Assembly: GCF_900112815.1 (NCBI RefSeq)
Contig: NZ_FOND01000018.1
Coordinates: 1 to 64,000, forward strand
DNA length: 64,000 bases
Direction of reading: 5' to 3'
From: Blastococcus tunisiensis
GTDB lineage: Bacteria; Actinomycetota; Actinomycetes; Mycobacteriales; Geodermatophilaceae
Made by a program: the position numbers and the translations under genes. Below the pieces are notes generated by a model. The model was not told the origin of the DNA. It searched no databases and worked only from the letters and a program-made list of their open reading frames with translations. Positions 1-8,446 of the stretch are shown here, in pieces; positions within the stretch are counted from its first letter, which is position 1, and each line of letters begins with the position of its first letter.

Positions 1-272
1 CAGGAGCAGGAGCAAGCCGACCCATCACAGACCTGGCTCGTATCGGGCACCGACGGGCAGCAGCGCGAGGGGCCGAACCGGCGATTGGGCTGTGAGCCAC
101 GACGCCGACCCACCAGTACGGTTCGACGAGCGTGACGCTCGACCTCAGACACGCCGAAGCGCCCCCCGCCGAACGCCGTCCTGCGGAACCAACCCGCGAA
201 TATCAGCATCGACCGCGCGTCGCACCGACACGCTCACCCCGTCGCACCGCCGATCCGAGCCAGCACAAAAGC
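1..272. other. Left-edge stretch with no supported gene
   Basis: No coding region can be defended here. The frame beginning at base 1 is open to a TGA at 133-135 and could be the last 44 codons of a plus-strand gene that starts outside the window, but the translated residues match nothing I recognise and two other frames are also open. The minus-strand lipoprotein operon ends to the right at 342. Confidence 0.4.
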
Positions 273-309
273 GAGGCGCCGCCAGAGCACCCAGCCCCGG
301 CGGCGCCTC
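273..309 (-). terminator. Rho-independent terminator of the GtrA/phosphoesterase/lipoprotein operon
   Basis: Perfect 11-bp arms (GAGGCGCCGCC at 273-283 and its complement at 299-309) enclose a 15-base loop. Read on the minus strand, the stem is followed by GCTTTTG, a short U tract. It lies 33 bases after the stop of the minus-strand lipoprotein gene. Confidence 0.75.
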
Positions 310-341
310 GCCCTGCCCTCTTGACAGCGAGGGACTACATA

Positions 342-698
342 TCAGCCCAGGGAGGCCCGCAGCTCGACGGAGTCCCCGGTCACGCTGGAGCACTCGAGCT
401 CGAGCGGGCCGGCGACGACCGACTCCCCCTCCCCGCACGAGACCCGGGTGTCGCCGACGCTCAGCGAGGCGCGCCCGTCCTGGGCGCCGACGAAGGTGAG
501 GGTGGTGCCGAAGAGGTCGGCCTCCGCGCCGTCACCGGAGAGGGTGACCGTGCAGGAGCTGGTGGAGCAGCTGATGCCGTTGGCGGTCACGGAGCAGGCG
601 GACAGCGGCAGCAGCAGCGCGCCGGCCAGCAGCGTGGCGGCGGTTCGGGAAGCCGTCGGCGTCGAGGACATCCTCCGAGCGTAGGTCGCCGTCGTCAC
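342..698 (-). CDS. Small secreted lipoprotein, unknown function
   Basis: About 118 residues. A hydrophobic segment is followed by a clear lipobox (LPLSAC), so the mature protein should be a lipid-anchored domain of about 80 residues outside the membrane. The mature part has four Cys besides the lipidated one and short beta-like stretches. The GTG at 698 overlaps the TGA of the upstream phosphoesterase by four bases (GTGA), which suggests translational coupling. An ATG nine codons further in (674) is the other possible start, but a GGAGG touches it directly. I do not recognise the family. It is the last gene of a three-gene operon closed by the hairpin at 273-309. Confidence 0.7.
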   Translation of the reverse strand: MTTATYARRMSSTPTASRTAATLLAGALLLPLSACSVTANGISCSTSSCTVTLSGDGAEADLFGTTLTFVGAQDGRASLSVGDTRVSCGEGESVVAGPLELECSSVTGDSVELRASLG

Positions 699-2227
699 TC
701 CGCCGGGGAGGCCGGAGCGCTCGCGTCACCGGGCGGGAGGTACTCGTCCAGGGCGCCGTCCTCCGTGCCGCCGGTCGACTCCTGCTGCTCGCCGGTCGGC
801 AGGGTGTGCCGCTGGATCATCACCTCGGTCTCGCCCAGGCCACCCAGGGTGATCTCGTCGTAGGCCTGCAGCCGCCCGGTCTCCGCATCCAGGTAGAGCA
901 CCGTGCAGGTCAGTGGCTCGGGGTACTCGCCCTGCAGCGCCCGCAGGCCGGCGCCGCCGGTCGAGCCCTGGACCATCAGCAGGGTCCCGTCGTCGAGCTC
1001 GGACACCTTCCGGTCGTGGGTGTGGCCGGCGAGGACCACGTCCACCAGCCCGTCGAGGGGCTGCGCCTGCCTCGGGTCGTGGACCATGGCGATCGCCGGC
1101 GGCTCGGGGAGGTCCTCGACGACGTCGGCGAGCTCCTCGCCGGACTCCTCCAGGACGTCGACGCCGGCGTCGTCGTCGCCGGTGCTCTTGTCCGGGGTGA
1201 AGCGGGGATCGGGGATGCCGGCGATCTCGATCCCGGCCACGGTGACCGTCGAGGCGTCGAGCACGGTCGTGTTCGGCTGCGCCGCCACCAGCCCGGCGGT
1301 CACCGCCGAGTCGTGGTTGCCGCGGATGAAGACGTACGGCACGCCGAGGGTGCCGACGGAGGTGATCAGCCGGTTCTCCGGCCCGCTGCCCCAGTCGGTG
1401 ATGTCGCCGGTGTCGAGCACGCCGTCCACCCCGAACTGGTCGACCACCTGCCGCACGAGGTCGAAGCCCGACGGGTTCAGGTGCAGGTCGGACACGTGCA
1501 GCAGCACGACGGTGTCCCCCCCACCGCTGGGGGCCGGCAGCGAGGACAGCGTGGCGTAGAGGGTGCCGACGTTGCCGACGATGTCCTCGAGGGAGGCGCG
1601 GTAGGCGTCGAAGCGGGTGACGATGTCCTCGGCGCTGCCGATGAGCGAGGTCGCGTTCGCCAGCAGCCCGCTGTAGGTGGGCTGGGACAGCGCCTCGGGA
1701 CGCCAGGTCGCCGCGCCCAGCCCGGCCGTCCCCAGCAGCAGGACGGTGGTGACACCGGCCGCGATCAGCGGTTCCTTGCGGCGACGGGTGACGACCAGGC
1801 TCGTGACGGCGGCGCCGAGCACGGCGAGCCCCGCGGTCGTCCACACCAGGCGGACGACGGCGGACTGGAGGTCCTCGCTGACCTCGGTGACCACCCCGGC
1901 CAGCCGGACCGGGTCGTTGGCCAGGGCCTCGGCGCGCTCCTGGTCGACCCGCTGCAGGGCGACGTCGAGGCGCAGCGGCCCGTCGTAGACGTCGACGGTG
2001 ATCGACCCCAGCGGAGGGACGGCGACCGTGGCGTTGCCGCCGGCCGGCCGGAAGGCCAGCGAGGCGTCGAACGGGCCGATGGGCGCGGAGATCCGGCCGA
2101 AGAGCAGCACGGCCAGGAGGGCGCCGACGAGGGCGACGGCCACCCGCAGCGTCCAGCGCCCGGCCACGCGCGCGGACCGTTCCCATCGGGGAGGGCCCGG
2201 GTCCGTCGGCTCGATCATCGCGCTCAC
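695..2227 (-). CDS. Membrane-anchored calcineurin-type metallophosphoesterase
   Basis: 510 residues. One N-terminal membrane segment (about 25-48) leads to an extracytoplasmic region, and two more hydrophobic segments follow near 135-185. The C-terminal half carries the full set of metallophosphoesterase signatures in order: SDLHLN, DTGDITDWG, RGNHDS, MVHDP and AGHTHDR, which bind two metal ions and the phosphate. The topology suggests the catalytic domain faces outward. The substrate cannot be told. The stop of the GtrA gene and this GTG start are one base apart, so the two are co-translated, and the lipoprotein gene overlaps its 3' end. The last ~30 residues are low-complexity and acidic. 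Confidence 0.85.
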   Translation of the reverse strand: MSAMIEPTDPGPPRWERSARVAGRWTLRVAVALVGALLAVLLFGRISAPIGPFDASLAFRPAGGNATVAVPPLGSITVDVYDGPLRLDVALQRVDQERAEALANDPVRLAGVVTEVSEDLQSAVVRLVWTTAGLAVLGAAVTSLVVTRRRKEPLIAAGVTTVLLLGTAGLGAATWRPEALSQPTYSGLLANATSLIGSAEDIVTRFDAYRASLEDIVGNVGTLYATLSSLPAPSGGGDTVVLLHVSDLHLNPSGFDLVRQVVDQFGVDGVLDTGDITDWGSGPENRLITSVGTLGVPYVFIRGNHDSAVTAGLVAAQPNTTVLDASTVTVAGIEIAGIPDPRFTPDKSTGDDDAGVDVLEESGEELADVVEDLPEPPAIAMVHDPRQAQPLDGLVDVVLAGHTHDRKVSELDDGTLLMVQGSTGGAGLRALQGEYPEPLTCTVLYLDAETGRLQAYDEITLGGLGETEVMIQRHTLPTGEQQESTGGTEDGALDEYLPPGDASAPASPAE

Positions 2228-2228
2228 G

Positions 2229-2756
2229 TTACTGAGCGGGTGCCCCCGTCGGACGGAAGATCCAGCGGAGGGCGACGAATCGGATGAGTCCGATGAGCCC
2301 GGTGACCGTGACGACGAGCAGGATCTGCAGGACCGGGTGGGCCGCGCCGACGCTCGCGTCGAGCCAGCCCAGCGCGACGCTGGTGGTCACGAGGCCGAAC
2401 AGGGACACCCCGCCGGCCTCGACCTGCGCGGCGAGCCAGCCGACCCGCTCGTCGGCGTGGAAGGTGGTGCGGCGGTGCAGCTCGTTGGCCAGGATCGAGG
2501 AGGCGACGGTGGCGACGATGTGCGCCGCCAGGTAGCCGAGGCTCTCCAGGCCGAGGAAGAGCAGGGCGTAGAGGGCCGTCGAGGAGCCGCCGACGAGCAC
2601 GAAACGCACGAACTGGCCCAGCGTGTCGTCCCGGCGGAGCCGTTCGGAGGCCACGTGCGCGACCTCGGCGACCGGCTGCAGCGGGCCCTGCGCGACGTCG
2701 CCCTCGGAGCCGGTGGCGGCCTCCTGTCGGCGGCGCAGCAGGGCGGGGCAGGTCAC
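2229..2756 (-). CDS. GtrA-family membrane protein
   Basis: 175 residues with a polar N-terminal extension of about 45 residues, then four transmembrane segments typical of GtrA (FVRFVLVGGSSTALYALLF opens the domain, and FRPTG closes it). GtrA proteins take part in flipping or handling polyprenyl-linked sugars for cell-envelope glycans. Here no glycosyltransferase is adjacent; the partner is a membrane phosphoesterase. The GTG start at 2756 has an AGAGGAA ribosome-binding site five bases upstream. The gene is divergent from the Rieske gene at 2929 across a 172-base promoter region. Confidence 0.8.
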   Translation of the reverse strand: MTCPALLRRRQEAATGSEGDVAQGPLQPVAEVAHVASERLRRDDTLGQFVRFVLVGGSSTALYALLFLGLESLGYLAAHIVATVASSILANELHRRTTFHADERVGWLAAQVEAGGVSLFGLVTTSVALGWLDASVGAAHPVLQILLVVTVTGLIGLIRFVALRWIFRPTGAPAQ

Positions 2757-2928
2757 GGGGTTCCTCTCGCAGCGGTCGTCGGGTCAACGTTCCTCTCCAC
2801 GCCGACCCTTGTCACGCGGAAACATGCCTGCTCACCCTGTTGATTCCCTGTCGGTTACCTCACGATCGGCCGATCACCGCCGGTTCTTGAGGGCGTCGCG
2901 GGCGGGTGGAGCGGGTAGGGGAGCGCCC

Positions 2929-3810
2929 ATGAGCCTGATGGGGATCCTCGACCGGGTTGCCGACGTCCAGACCTTCGACAAGGTCATCGAGCCCGCGCGG
3001 CGGGCGGTGAACGCGGCGCTGCGCCCGCAGGCGGTCAAGGATCTGCTGCACGGGACGTGGCTGGGTCACTCCCTGCACCCGGTCGTGGTGCAGGTGCCGG
3101 TGGGCAGCTGGATCTCGGCCGGCCTGCTCGACGCCATCCCGCCGCTGCGCCCCGCGGCGACGGTGCTGATCGGCACCGGCGTGGCCGCGGCCGTGCCGGC
3201 GTCGCTGACCGGTGCGGCGGACTGGTCCGAGCAGGACGCCGGGGTGCGCCGCCTGGGCGCGCTGCACGCCGTCGCGAACAGCGCCGCGCTGGGCCTGTAC
3301 GTCGGCTCGCTCGTGGCGCGCAGCAAGGGACGCGGCACCCTGGGGCGGGTCCTCTCCTACGCGGGACTGGGGATCGCGAGTGGGTCGGCGGCGATCGGTG
3401 GGCACATGTCCTACGCGCAGTCCTCCGGCGTCTCGCACTCCGCGACCGCGGCCCGGGCCCTCACCTCCGACTGGATCGACCTCGGCCCGCTCGACGACCT
3501 GCCCGAGGGGCGGCCGGCGCTGCGGACCGGGCCGGGCGGCAGCGTCGCCGTCCCCCTCGCCGCCGTCCGGCGGGGGACGACGGTCGACGTCTTCATCGGC
3601 GCCTGCTCGCACCTGGCCGGCCCGCTGTACGAGGGGCGGGTCGAGGAGGTGCGGGGCCGGGACTGCCTGGTGTGCCCGTGGCACTCGTCCGCCTTCGACC
3701 TGGACAGCGGTTCACCGCGCCGCGGCCCGGCGGCCAGCCCGCAGGAGAAGCTCGAGGTGCGGATGGAGGCGGGCCGGGTCATGGCCCGGCTGCCCGGACG
3801 CAACCGGTAG
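2929..3810 (+). CDS. DUF2231 membrane domain fused to a Rieske [2Fe-2S] domain
   Basis: 293 residues. The first ~190 form a DUF2231-type unit with several membrane segments and the conserved LGHSLHPVVVQVP motif. The C-terminal ~95 residues are a Rieske domain with both iron ligands pairs visible, CSH (in GACSHLAGP) and CPWH (in LVCPWHSSAF). This arrangement is common in actinobacteria and is thought to work as a small membrane-bound electron carrier; the partner is unknown. The ATG at 2929 was chosen because it begins the recognised domain and follows a purine-rich GTAGGGGAG. The reading frame is open for 300 bases further upstream without coding features. Confidence 0.88.
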   Translation: MSLMGILDRVADVQTFDKVIEPARRAVNAALRPQAVKDLLHGTWLGHSLHPVVVQVPVGSWISAGLLDAIPPLRPAATVLIGTGVAAAVPASLTGAADWSEQDAGVRRLGALHAVANSAALGLYVGSLVARSKGRGTLGRVLSYAGLGIASGSAAIGGHMSYAQSSGVSHSATAARALTSDWIDLGPLDDLPEGRPALRTGPGGSVAVPLAAVRRGTTVDVFIGACSHLAGPLYEGRVEEVRGRDCLVCPWHSSAFDLDSGSPRRGPAASPQEKLEVRMEAGRVMARLPGRNR

Positions 3811-3838
3811 GCCGGTCCGCGCCCTACGCTTCCGCCTC

Positions 3839-4657
3839 GTGAGGCGGACGGTGGTCGCACTCCTCGTGGCGGGAACCGCCGCGTGCGGGACGACGGCCGG
3901 CCCGGTCGAGCCGTCGCCGTCGGTGGAACCGGTTGCGGGGTTGCAGGCCGAGGTGGTGCGGCTGCGCACCGACGAGGCCGTCGGGAGGCGCCTGCAGGTG
4001 CGCCTCACCAACACCGGGGACGAGGCGTTCGCCATCGGCGCGGCGGCCCTGGACTCGCCGGGGTTCGCCGGGTTGCCCGACACGGCCGTCACGGCGCAGT
4101 TCGCCCCCGGACGCGTCATCGACCTGCCCGTGCCCTACGGCGACCCGGTGTGCGACGCGGACCCGCTCCCGGCGGTGGCGCGGTTGACCCTGGTCCGCCC
4201 CGGCGGCGTGGCGGAGCCGGTGCGCGCGCCGCTGTCGGCCGAGGTGCTCCAGGTCGTCCACGACGAGGAGTGCGCCGTCCGGGCGGTGCTGGAGGTCGTG
4301 GACGTCGCCGTCACCGGCTTGGCCGAGGACGGGGACGTGCTCACCGGCTCTCTGGAGCTGACCAGGCGCGAGGGCGACGACCGGGTGAGGGCGACCGCCC
4401 TGGGGCGCAGCGTGCTGGTCGACGTGACGGCGGAGGGGCTGCCGGTGGTCCTGGACCGCGGGGAGCGGGCCGTCCGGGCGCCGGTGTCCTTCACCCCGGC
4501 CACCTGCGATCCGCACGTGCTGTCGGAGACGAAGAAGCCCTACGGCTTCCCCCTGACGGTGCAGGTGGGGGACGACGACCCGGTGCCGGTGGACCTGCCG
4601 CTGGATCCGGCGCAGCGCGACGGGCTCGCCGCGCTGGTGCAGCGGGTGTGCGCCTGA
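3839..4657 (+). CDS. Secreted lipoprotein, unknown function
   Basis: 272 residues from a GTG at 3839, 28 bases after the Rieske gene. An RR-containing n-region, a hydrophobic stretch and VAGTAACG give a plausible, slightly weak lipobox. The remainder is a mixed alpha/beta soluble region with about five Cys and a repeated pattern of valine-rich strands that recalls two immunoglobulin-like halves, though I cannot name the family. It is probably co-transcribed with the Rieske gene, which would place it at the outer face near that electron carrier. Confidence 0.72.
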   Translation: MRRTVVALLVAGTAACGTTAGPVEPSPSVEPVAGLQAEVVRLRTDEAVGRRLQVRLTNTGDEAFAIGAAALDSPGFAGLPDTAVTAQFAPGRVIDLPVPYGDPVCDADPLPAVARLTLVRPGGVAEPVRAPLSAEVLQVVHDEECAVRAVLEVVDVAVTGLAEDGDVLTGSLELTRREGDDRVRATALGRSVLVDVTAEGLPVVLDRGERAVRAPVSFTPATCDPHVLSETKKPYGFPLTVQVGDDDPVPVDLPLDPAQRDGLAALVQRVCA

Positions 4658-4727
4658 GTGCCTGCCGGCGACGAGAGACCGACCCGGCCGCCCCGGGGGG
4701 AACGGGTCGACCGGGCCGGGGCCGTGA

Positions 4728-4749
4728 CCGCCGGACACCGGTCCGGCGG
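4728..4749 (+). terminator. Strong hairpin after the lipoprotein gene
   Basis: CCGCCGGAC at 4728-4736 pairs perfectly with GTCCGGCGG at 4741-4749 around the loop ACCG. There is no U tract, so it is an actinobacterial-type hairpin terminator of the Rieske-lipoprotein unit by inference. Confidence 0.5.
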
Positions 4750-4922
4750 AAGATCTGCGGTCGGGGGACGGGCGTGTCGCACGGTCCCCGACCGGAGCGG
4801 TGATGACGGTACGTAGTCGTCGACCGCGTCCGGCATCCCCTGAACGGGTGCAATGCCCCCGACGACGGTGACGGAGCGCACACCACGCCGGGTTGGGCGG
4901 TGGCCTCCCGGGGCACGGGAGG

Positions 4923-5024
4923 GTGGTGTTCTTCCTCTTCTCCAGCCGGCTGGGCTGCCTCGGCTCGCTGCTGGTCTCCGCGCTGCTGACCCTGGTGCTG
5001 CTGCTGGTGTTCGACGTCCTCTGA
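4923..5024 (+). CDS. 33-residue single-pass membrane peptide
   Basis: A very short frame, GTG GTG TTC TTC CTC TTC TCC..., encodes an SRLGCLGSLL motif followed by a long leucine/valine helix ending in FDVL. The RLGCLGSLL motif followed by a hydrophobic tail is something I have seen in unannotated actinobacterial micro-proteins. A GGGAGGG lies just upstream, too close to the first GTG to be ideal; a TTG at 4893 is an in-frame alternative. Its function is unknown. The composition (almost entirely hydrophobic, with no stop) and the position in an otherwise empty interval support a real gene. Confidence 0.5.
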   Translation: MVFFLFSSRLGCLGSLLVSALLTLVLLLVFDVL

Positions 5025-5183
5025 CCGTCCGCTCGGCGGGGACGTGGGGACGACGCCGTCACCGCTGCAGCGGAGCGACGGCCGATCGTGCGGGCGGGCT
5101 CGTGGTCCGCTCGATCGGCCGGACCACCGGTCGACCGTCGTCGTAGGCTGCCCGCGACGGATCCGGGCCTCCGCCGGACCGCC

Positions 5184-5256
5184 GGGCCTCTAGCTCAATT
5201 GGCAGAGCAGCGGACTTTTAATCCGCGGGTTGAGGGTTCGATCCCCTCGGGGCCCA
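5184..5256 (+). tRNA. tRNA-Lys (anticodon TTT)
   Basis: The 73-base cloverleaf folds fully: acceptor GGGCCTC with GGGGCCC and discriminator A, D-arm GCTC...GAGC, anticodon stem GCGGA/TCCGC around the loop CTTTTAA (anticodon TTT), variable loop, and T-arm GAGGG TTCGATC CCCTC. The CCA end is not encoded. The genes just downstream (5.36-6.68 kb) look foreign, which fits the frequent use of tRNA 3' ends as integration sites, but I see no duplicated attachment sequence in the window. Confidence 0.97.
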
Positions 5257-5360
5257 CTGAAGATCCTGGTCAGTGGCGAGGTGTGGCCGGCCAGTGGTGC
5301 TCAGCAAGGCATCGTCCGGGACTGTGCAGGGCGTCGCCCAGGAAAGATGTGCCGGCCAGG

Positions 5361-5951
5361 TTAGGTCCAGCCGTCACGAATGTCGATGGCGCGCAGTTCG
5401 GGAGGCGGCCTGTGGACGCCGAAGAGCACCGACACCCTCCGATTACTGGTGACGTGACAGGGCGCAGCGCGTCCGTCCCCGTCGGCGTCCTTGCCGGTGC
5501 ACAGGGCGAGTCCCGCGGCCGGCAGGGGCTCGCGGACTTGGCGGCTCCAGGGGCCCCACCTCAGTAGCAAGGCGTGTGGCTGATCGGCTGCCCTTGGCTC
5601 TGGCAAGACTGCGATCCATACCCAGCCGCTGACTTCCGCCGGCCACCGGTGCACAAAGAAGGTGCCGGCGGTGCCGGGACGCCATTTCCAGCTCGCCGCC
5701 GCGAGATGCGCTACGCCTGCCGTCACCCATCCCCGGCAGGCATAGATGGAGTCCAGGACAGCCGCCTTCTCCCAAGGCAGCGGCTCGCCCTGCTCGTATC
5801 GTTGCAACGACGACTTCGAGATCTGGCCGTCAGACGCTCCCGCAACTTCCCGTTGGGTGAGTCGCTTGGCCGCCCGCAACCCCGCCAACTCATGTCCGAA
5901 GGCGCTCCACGTCGACGGCAGGTCGGGAAGCTCTCGGGGGTGTCCGTTCAC
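5361..5951 (-). CDS. XRE-type HTH regulator with a tryptophan-rich C-terminal domain
   Basis: 196 residues from a GTG at 5951 with GAGGAGG four bases upstream; the frame is open to 6026 but without a better ribosome-binding site. Residues ~15-75 are a Cro/C1-like helix-turn-helix (ELAGLRAAKRLTQREVAG...SKSSLQRYEQG). The rest is a beta-rich domain with about nine tryptophans and no family I recognise. Codon use is less GC-extreme than in its neighbours. It is divergent from the secreted protein at 6082 across 130 bases, so it may control that gene and itself. Confidence 0.75.
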   Translation of the reverse strand: MNGHPRELPDLPSTWSAFGHELAGLRAAKRLTQREVAGASDGQISKSSLQRYEQGEPLPWEKAAVLDSIYACRGWVTAGVAHLAAASWKWRPGTAGTFFVHRWPAEVSGWVWIAVLPEPRAADQPHALLLRWGPWSRQVREPLPAAGLALCTGKDADGDGRAAPCHVTSNRRVSVLFGVHRPPPELRAIDIRDGWT

Positions 5952-6081
5952 GGCCCTCCTCGCCGACGCATCTTGACCGCTGGTTGGCCCATGGTTGGCC
6001 CGCCACCGGGCTGGCCCCGTGAGCACCGCGGCCTGTTCTCTGGGACGTACCCCACCAGCCCGTCAGGAAGGCGGTCCCAGG

Positions 6082-6684
6082 ATGTCGATGATCCGACGTA
6101 TGAGTCGCGGTCGCACCGAACAGTCGCCTACCCCCAGCGCCGGACGCGTGGCCGCCGGTGATGCTTCCGCCAGCCGGTCGCGGTCCCGCTGGTCCACAGC
6201 CGCTGGTGCAGCCCTGGTCACCGTCCCTGGTGTCGTGTTGCTCAATGCGCCGAGCGCCGCGGCATGGGTGCCGTACTGCGGTGAGAGCCAGTTCGTCCAC
6301 GAGATCCAAGTCGAGGACTGGGCCGACGGCCATCAGAAGATCAGCGTCACGCCCAAGGGCCACAGCCGCGTCGCTGTCGATGCGAACGGTGCCACAATCG
6401 CCATGTGGCACGCCGTCCAAGACTGCGTCGCCGGGCTCTACGGGGGGCGCGCCGACACGATCTATGACCAGCTCGAGTGCCACCAGCACTTCGGTGCGGC
6501 CTGGTTCGCGACCGGAGACACCTACGACCTCGAGACCTGGCGGCCCACCTTCGGGCCTAGTGAGTGGGTGTCCAGCCACTGCGGCAACGAACTGGGGACG
6601 GACCCGGCCGGACCTGTCCGTGGCCACTACCGTCCGGACGCGGGGGTAACGGACTTGGAGGGGGCCTTCGACTCCGTGGCCTGA
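6082..6684 (+). CDS. Secreted DUF2599-like protein
   Basis: 200 residues. A long n-region with many Arg and Ser, a hydrophobic core (GAALVTVPGVVLL) and an Ala-rich cleavage site (SAAA before W) make a signal peptide of about 61 residues. The mature protein of about 139 residues has paired Cys, a histidine/tryptophan-rich centre and a C-terminal block (DQLECHQHF...YDLETWRPTFG...HCGNE) resembling the Q-CH...NLEPWRP...CNP pattern of DUF2599 proteins. It has no known activity. An AGGAAGG sits ten bases before the ATG. It is likely regulated by the divergent XRE gene. Confidence 0.72.
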   Translation: MSMIRRMSRGRTEQSPTPSAGRVAAGDASASRSRSRWSTAAGAALVTVPGVVLLNAPSAAAWVPYCGESQFVHEIQVEDWADGHQKISVTPKGHSRVAVDANGATIAMWHAVQDCVAGLYGGRADTIYDQLECHQHFGAAWFATGDTYDLETWRPTFGPSEWVSSHCGNELGTDPAGPVRGHYRPDAGVTDLEGAFDSVA

Positions 6685-6976
6685 GCGGCGTCCGGGGCGA
6701 CCACGCGGACGGGGCTGGGCCGTGCCGCGTGGCGAGCAATGAGGCTCCGCCTCGTCGCCGTCGCCGCCAGGTGCAGGCATCCTCGACCTGGGTGGATGAG
6801 GCGCCGCCTGGGCGCGTCTGCGGACGTCTTCGCCGTAGTCCACGTCCCTCGGCCGACGGCCGTCCACAAGTGGTCGCGTTGTGGTGCGCACTGCACACTG
6901 CGCGTCAGCGGGGGCTACGGGGGACGCCGGCACCCATCGCGGCTCGGGCGCTCGCATCGGTCGATCGCGACGGTGG

Positions 6977-7825
6977 TCACGGGCCGGGCGTCCCGCGATG
7001 CTCGCCCCTCCGGGCGAGGCTCTGGGCCTGCCCCTCGTGGATGTCGCCCACCCACTCCCACCCGGGCTCGGCCGACGTGCTGATCCGCGGATCATCCGGA
7101 GCGCGCCCGTCGCGCAGGGCGTGCAGGTACGCGCGGTCCAGCTCGATCCGTGCGTGCACCTGACCGGGCCCGCCGACGGACCCGTGCCCGGGGATGACGA
7201 CCTCGACGCCGTCCGCGACGGCCTGGAGCAGGTTCAGCCCGGCGAGGTAGTCCTCGACCGGGTCGGCGCTGCCGTGCGGATCGGGGTCGTCCAGCATCGG
7301 GATGAAGACGTCGGAGAGCATGTCGCCGGCGACGAGGACCGTGCGCTCGGCGATCAGCAGCGCCGCATGACCCGGGGCGTGCGCCGGATGCTCGATGATC
7401 CGGACCCGCGGGCCGTCCCAGGGGAGCTCCGCGGTTCCGGCCGGCAGCCCCGTGATGCGGCCGAACAGGTCCAGCGTCATCTCCCCGGCGATCTCCGGCG
7501 GCAGCCCCTCGGCGACGCGGGCCAGCCAGTCCGGATCGGACAGCAGATCGCGCAGGAAGGCGGCGCAGCGGGCGGTGCCGTACCGGGGCGCCTCGCCGAG
7601 CTCGGGATGCCAGAGCACGTGGTCCCAGTCGGGGTGCGTCGCGAAGCCCGCCGCGACGTGCCGGCCGGACGCGGACAGGTCGTCGGCGAGGCAGGCCATC
7701 TCCCCGTCGGTGATCCCCGGGTCCACGACCAGCACCCCGCCGGACCGGCCCTGCACGACGACGGTGTTGTTCCGGAGCAGCTCGCTCCGGTGGACCAGCA
7801 CACCGTCGGCCACGTGCGTCAGCAC
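6977..7825 (-). CDS. MBL-fold metallo-hydrolase
   Basis: 282 residues. The metallo-beta-lactamase fold signatures are present: THPDWDH (metal ligands of the HxHxDH type with the first His replaced by the T-H spacing variant), APGH, AGDML and IPGHG. These enzymes hydrolyse esters, thioesters or lactones using one or two zinc ions; the substrate is unknown. A GTG at 7825 with AGAGGAG seven bases upstream is the start. A 292-base interval without any recognisable feature separates it from the secreted protein gene. Confidence 0.85.
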   Translation of the reverse strand: MLTHVADGVLVHRSELLRNNTVVVQGRSGGVLVVDPGITDGEMACLADDLSASGRHVAAGFATHPDWDHVLWHPELGEAPRYGTARCAAFLRDLLSDPDWLARVAEGLPPEIAGEMTLDLFGRITGLPAGTAELPWDGPRVRIIEHPAHAPGHAALLIAERTVLVAGDMLSDVFIPMLDDPDPHGSADPVEDYLAGLNLLQAVADGVEVVIPGHGSVGGPGQVHARIELDRAYLHALRDGRAPDDPRISTSAEPGWEWVGDIHEGQAQSLARRGEHRGTPGP

Positions 7826-7869
7826 GGGCGGCTCCTCTCGCTCGTGGTGGCCACCCGTTCGTGCGGCCG

Positions 7870-8004
7870 CACATGTGCGGAGGAGACGATGCCCGGCCCG
7901 GCGCAGCGGCGTCCAGCACTCGACGCGCGGGCGCGTGCGACGAGGCGATGACTCCCACGTGCCGCCGCGGTCGGATGTGCGGAGGCGACGCGTGCGACGA
8001 GGGG
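7870..8004. repeat. Degenerate short direct repeats between two divergent genes
   Basis: Two related units recur here. ATGTGCGGAGG(A/C)GACG occurs at about 7873 and 7976, and GCGTGCGACGAGG occurs at about 7936 and 7990. The first unit follows a NotI-containing palindrome (TGCGGCCGCA). They look like remnants of a tandem or dispersed repeat of roughly 55-100 bases, and the interval holds no convincing gene. Confidence 0.45.
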
Positions 8005-8016
8005 CCGGTGCTGGGC

Positions 8017-8376
8017 ATGGCGGTGATCGACGACGTCCGGGCGCTGGGCGCGGAGCTGGAGCGCCCCTACCCGGTGTACGTGCGCGGCCGGCTGAAGTTC
8101 CGCGTCGGGCAGATCGTCTACGTGGCGTTCTCCCGGGACGAGAGCGTCATGGGCTTCGCCTTCCCCAAGGAGGAGCGGGCGGCGCTCGTCCGGGGCGAGC
8201 CGCACAAGTTCTCCCTGCCGGCTGCGTCGGACCTGCGCTTCTCCTGGGTCCACGCCGACCTCGCCGCACTGGAGCCGACGGAGGCGCGCGAGCTCGTCGT
8301 GGACGCGTGGCGCATGGTCGTCCCGAAGAAGGTCTCCCGCGCCTACGACGTCGGCCATCCGGCCGGCCCGGGCTGA
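8017..8376 (+). CDS. MmcQ/YjbR-family protein
   Basis: 119 residues. The sequence carries the MmcQ/YjbR (CyaY-like fold) pattern: a short helix, GRLKFRVGQIVYVAFSRDE, GFAFPKEER, then FSWVHADLAALEPTEARELVVDAWRMVVPKK. Members are small cytosolic proteins with a proposed DNA-binding double-wing fold; their role is not established. The ATG at 8017 is chosen; a GTG three codons upstream (8008) has GAGGGG very close and is possible. The frame stays open into the repeat region upstream, which encodes no conserved residues. Confidence 0.8.
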   Translation: MAVIDDVRALGAELERPYPVYVRGRLKFRVGQIVYVAFSRDESVMGFAFPKEERAALVRGEPHKFSLPAASDLRFSWVHADLAALEPTEARELVVDAWRMVVPKKVSRAYDVGHPAGPG

Positions 8377-8446
8377 CGGCCGGGAGTTCCGGGAAGCGCG
8401 GCCGACGGCGCCGTTCCTCTTCCCACCTGAACGTATAGCGCACCCG

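Noticed and set aside
2865-2876. GATCGGCCGATC palindrome between gtrA and the Rieske gene
   Set aside because: A 12-bp GC-rich palindrome can occur by chance at this GC content, and there is no second copy or regulator nearby to support an operator.
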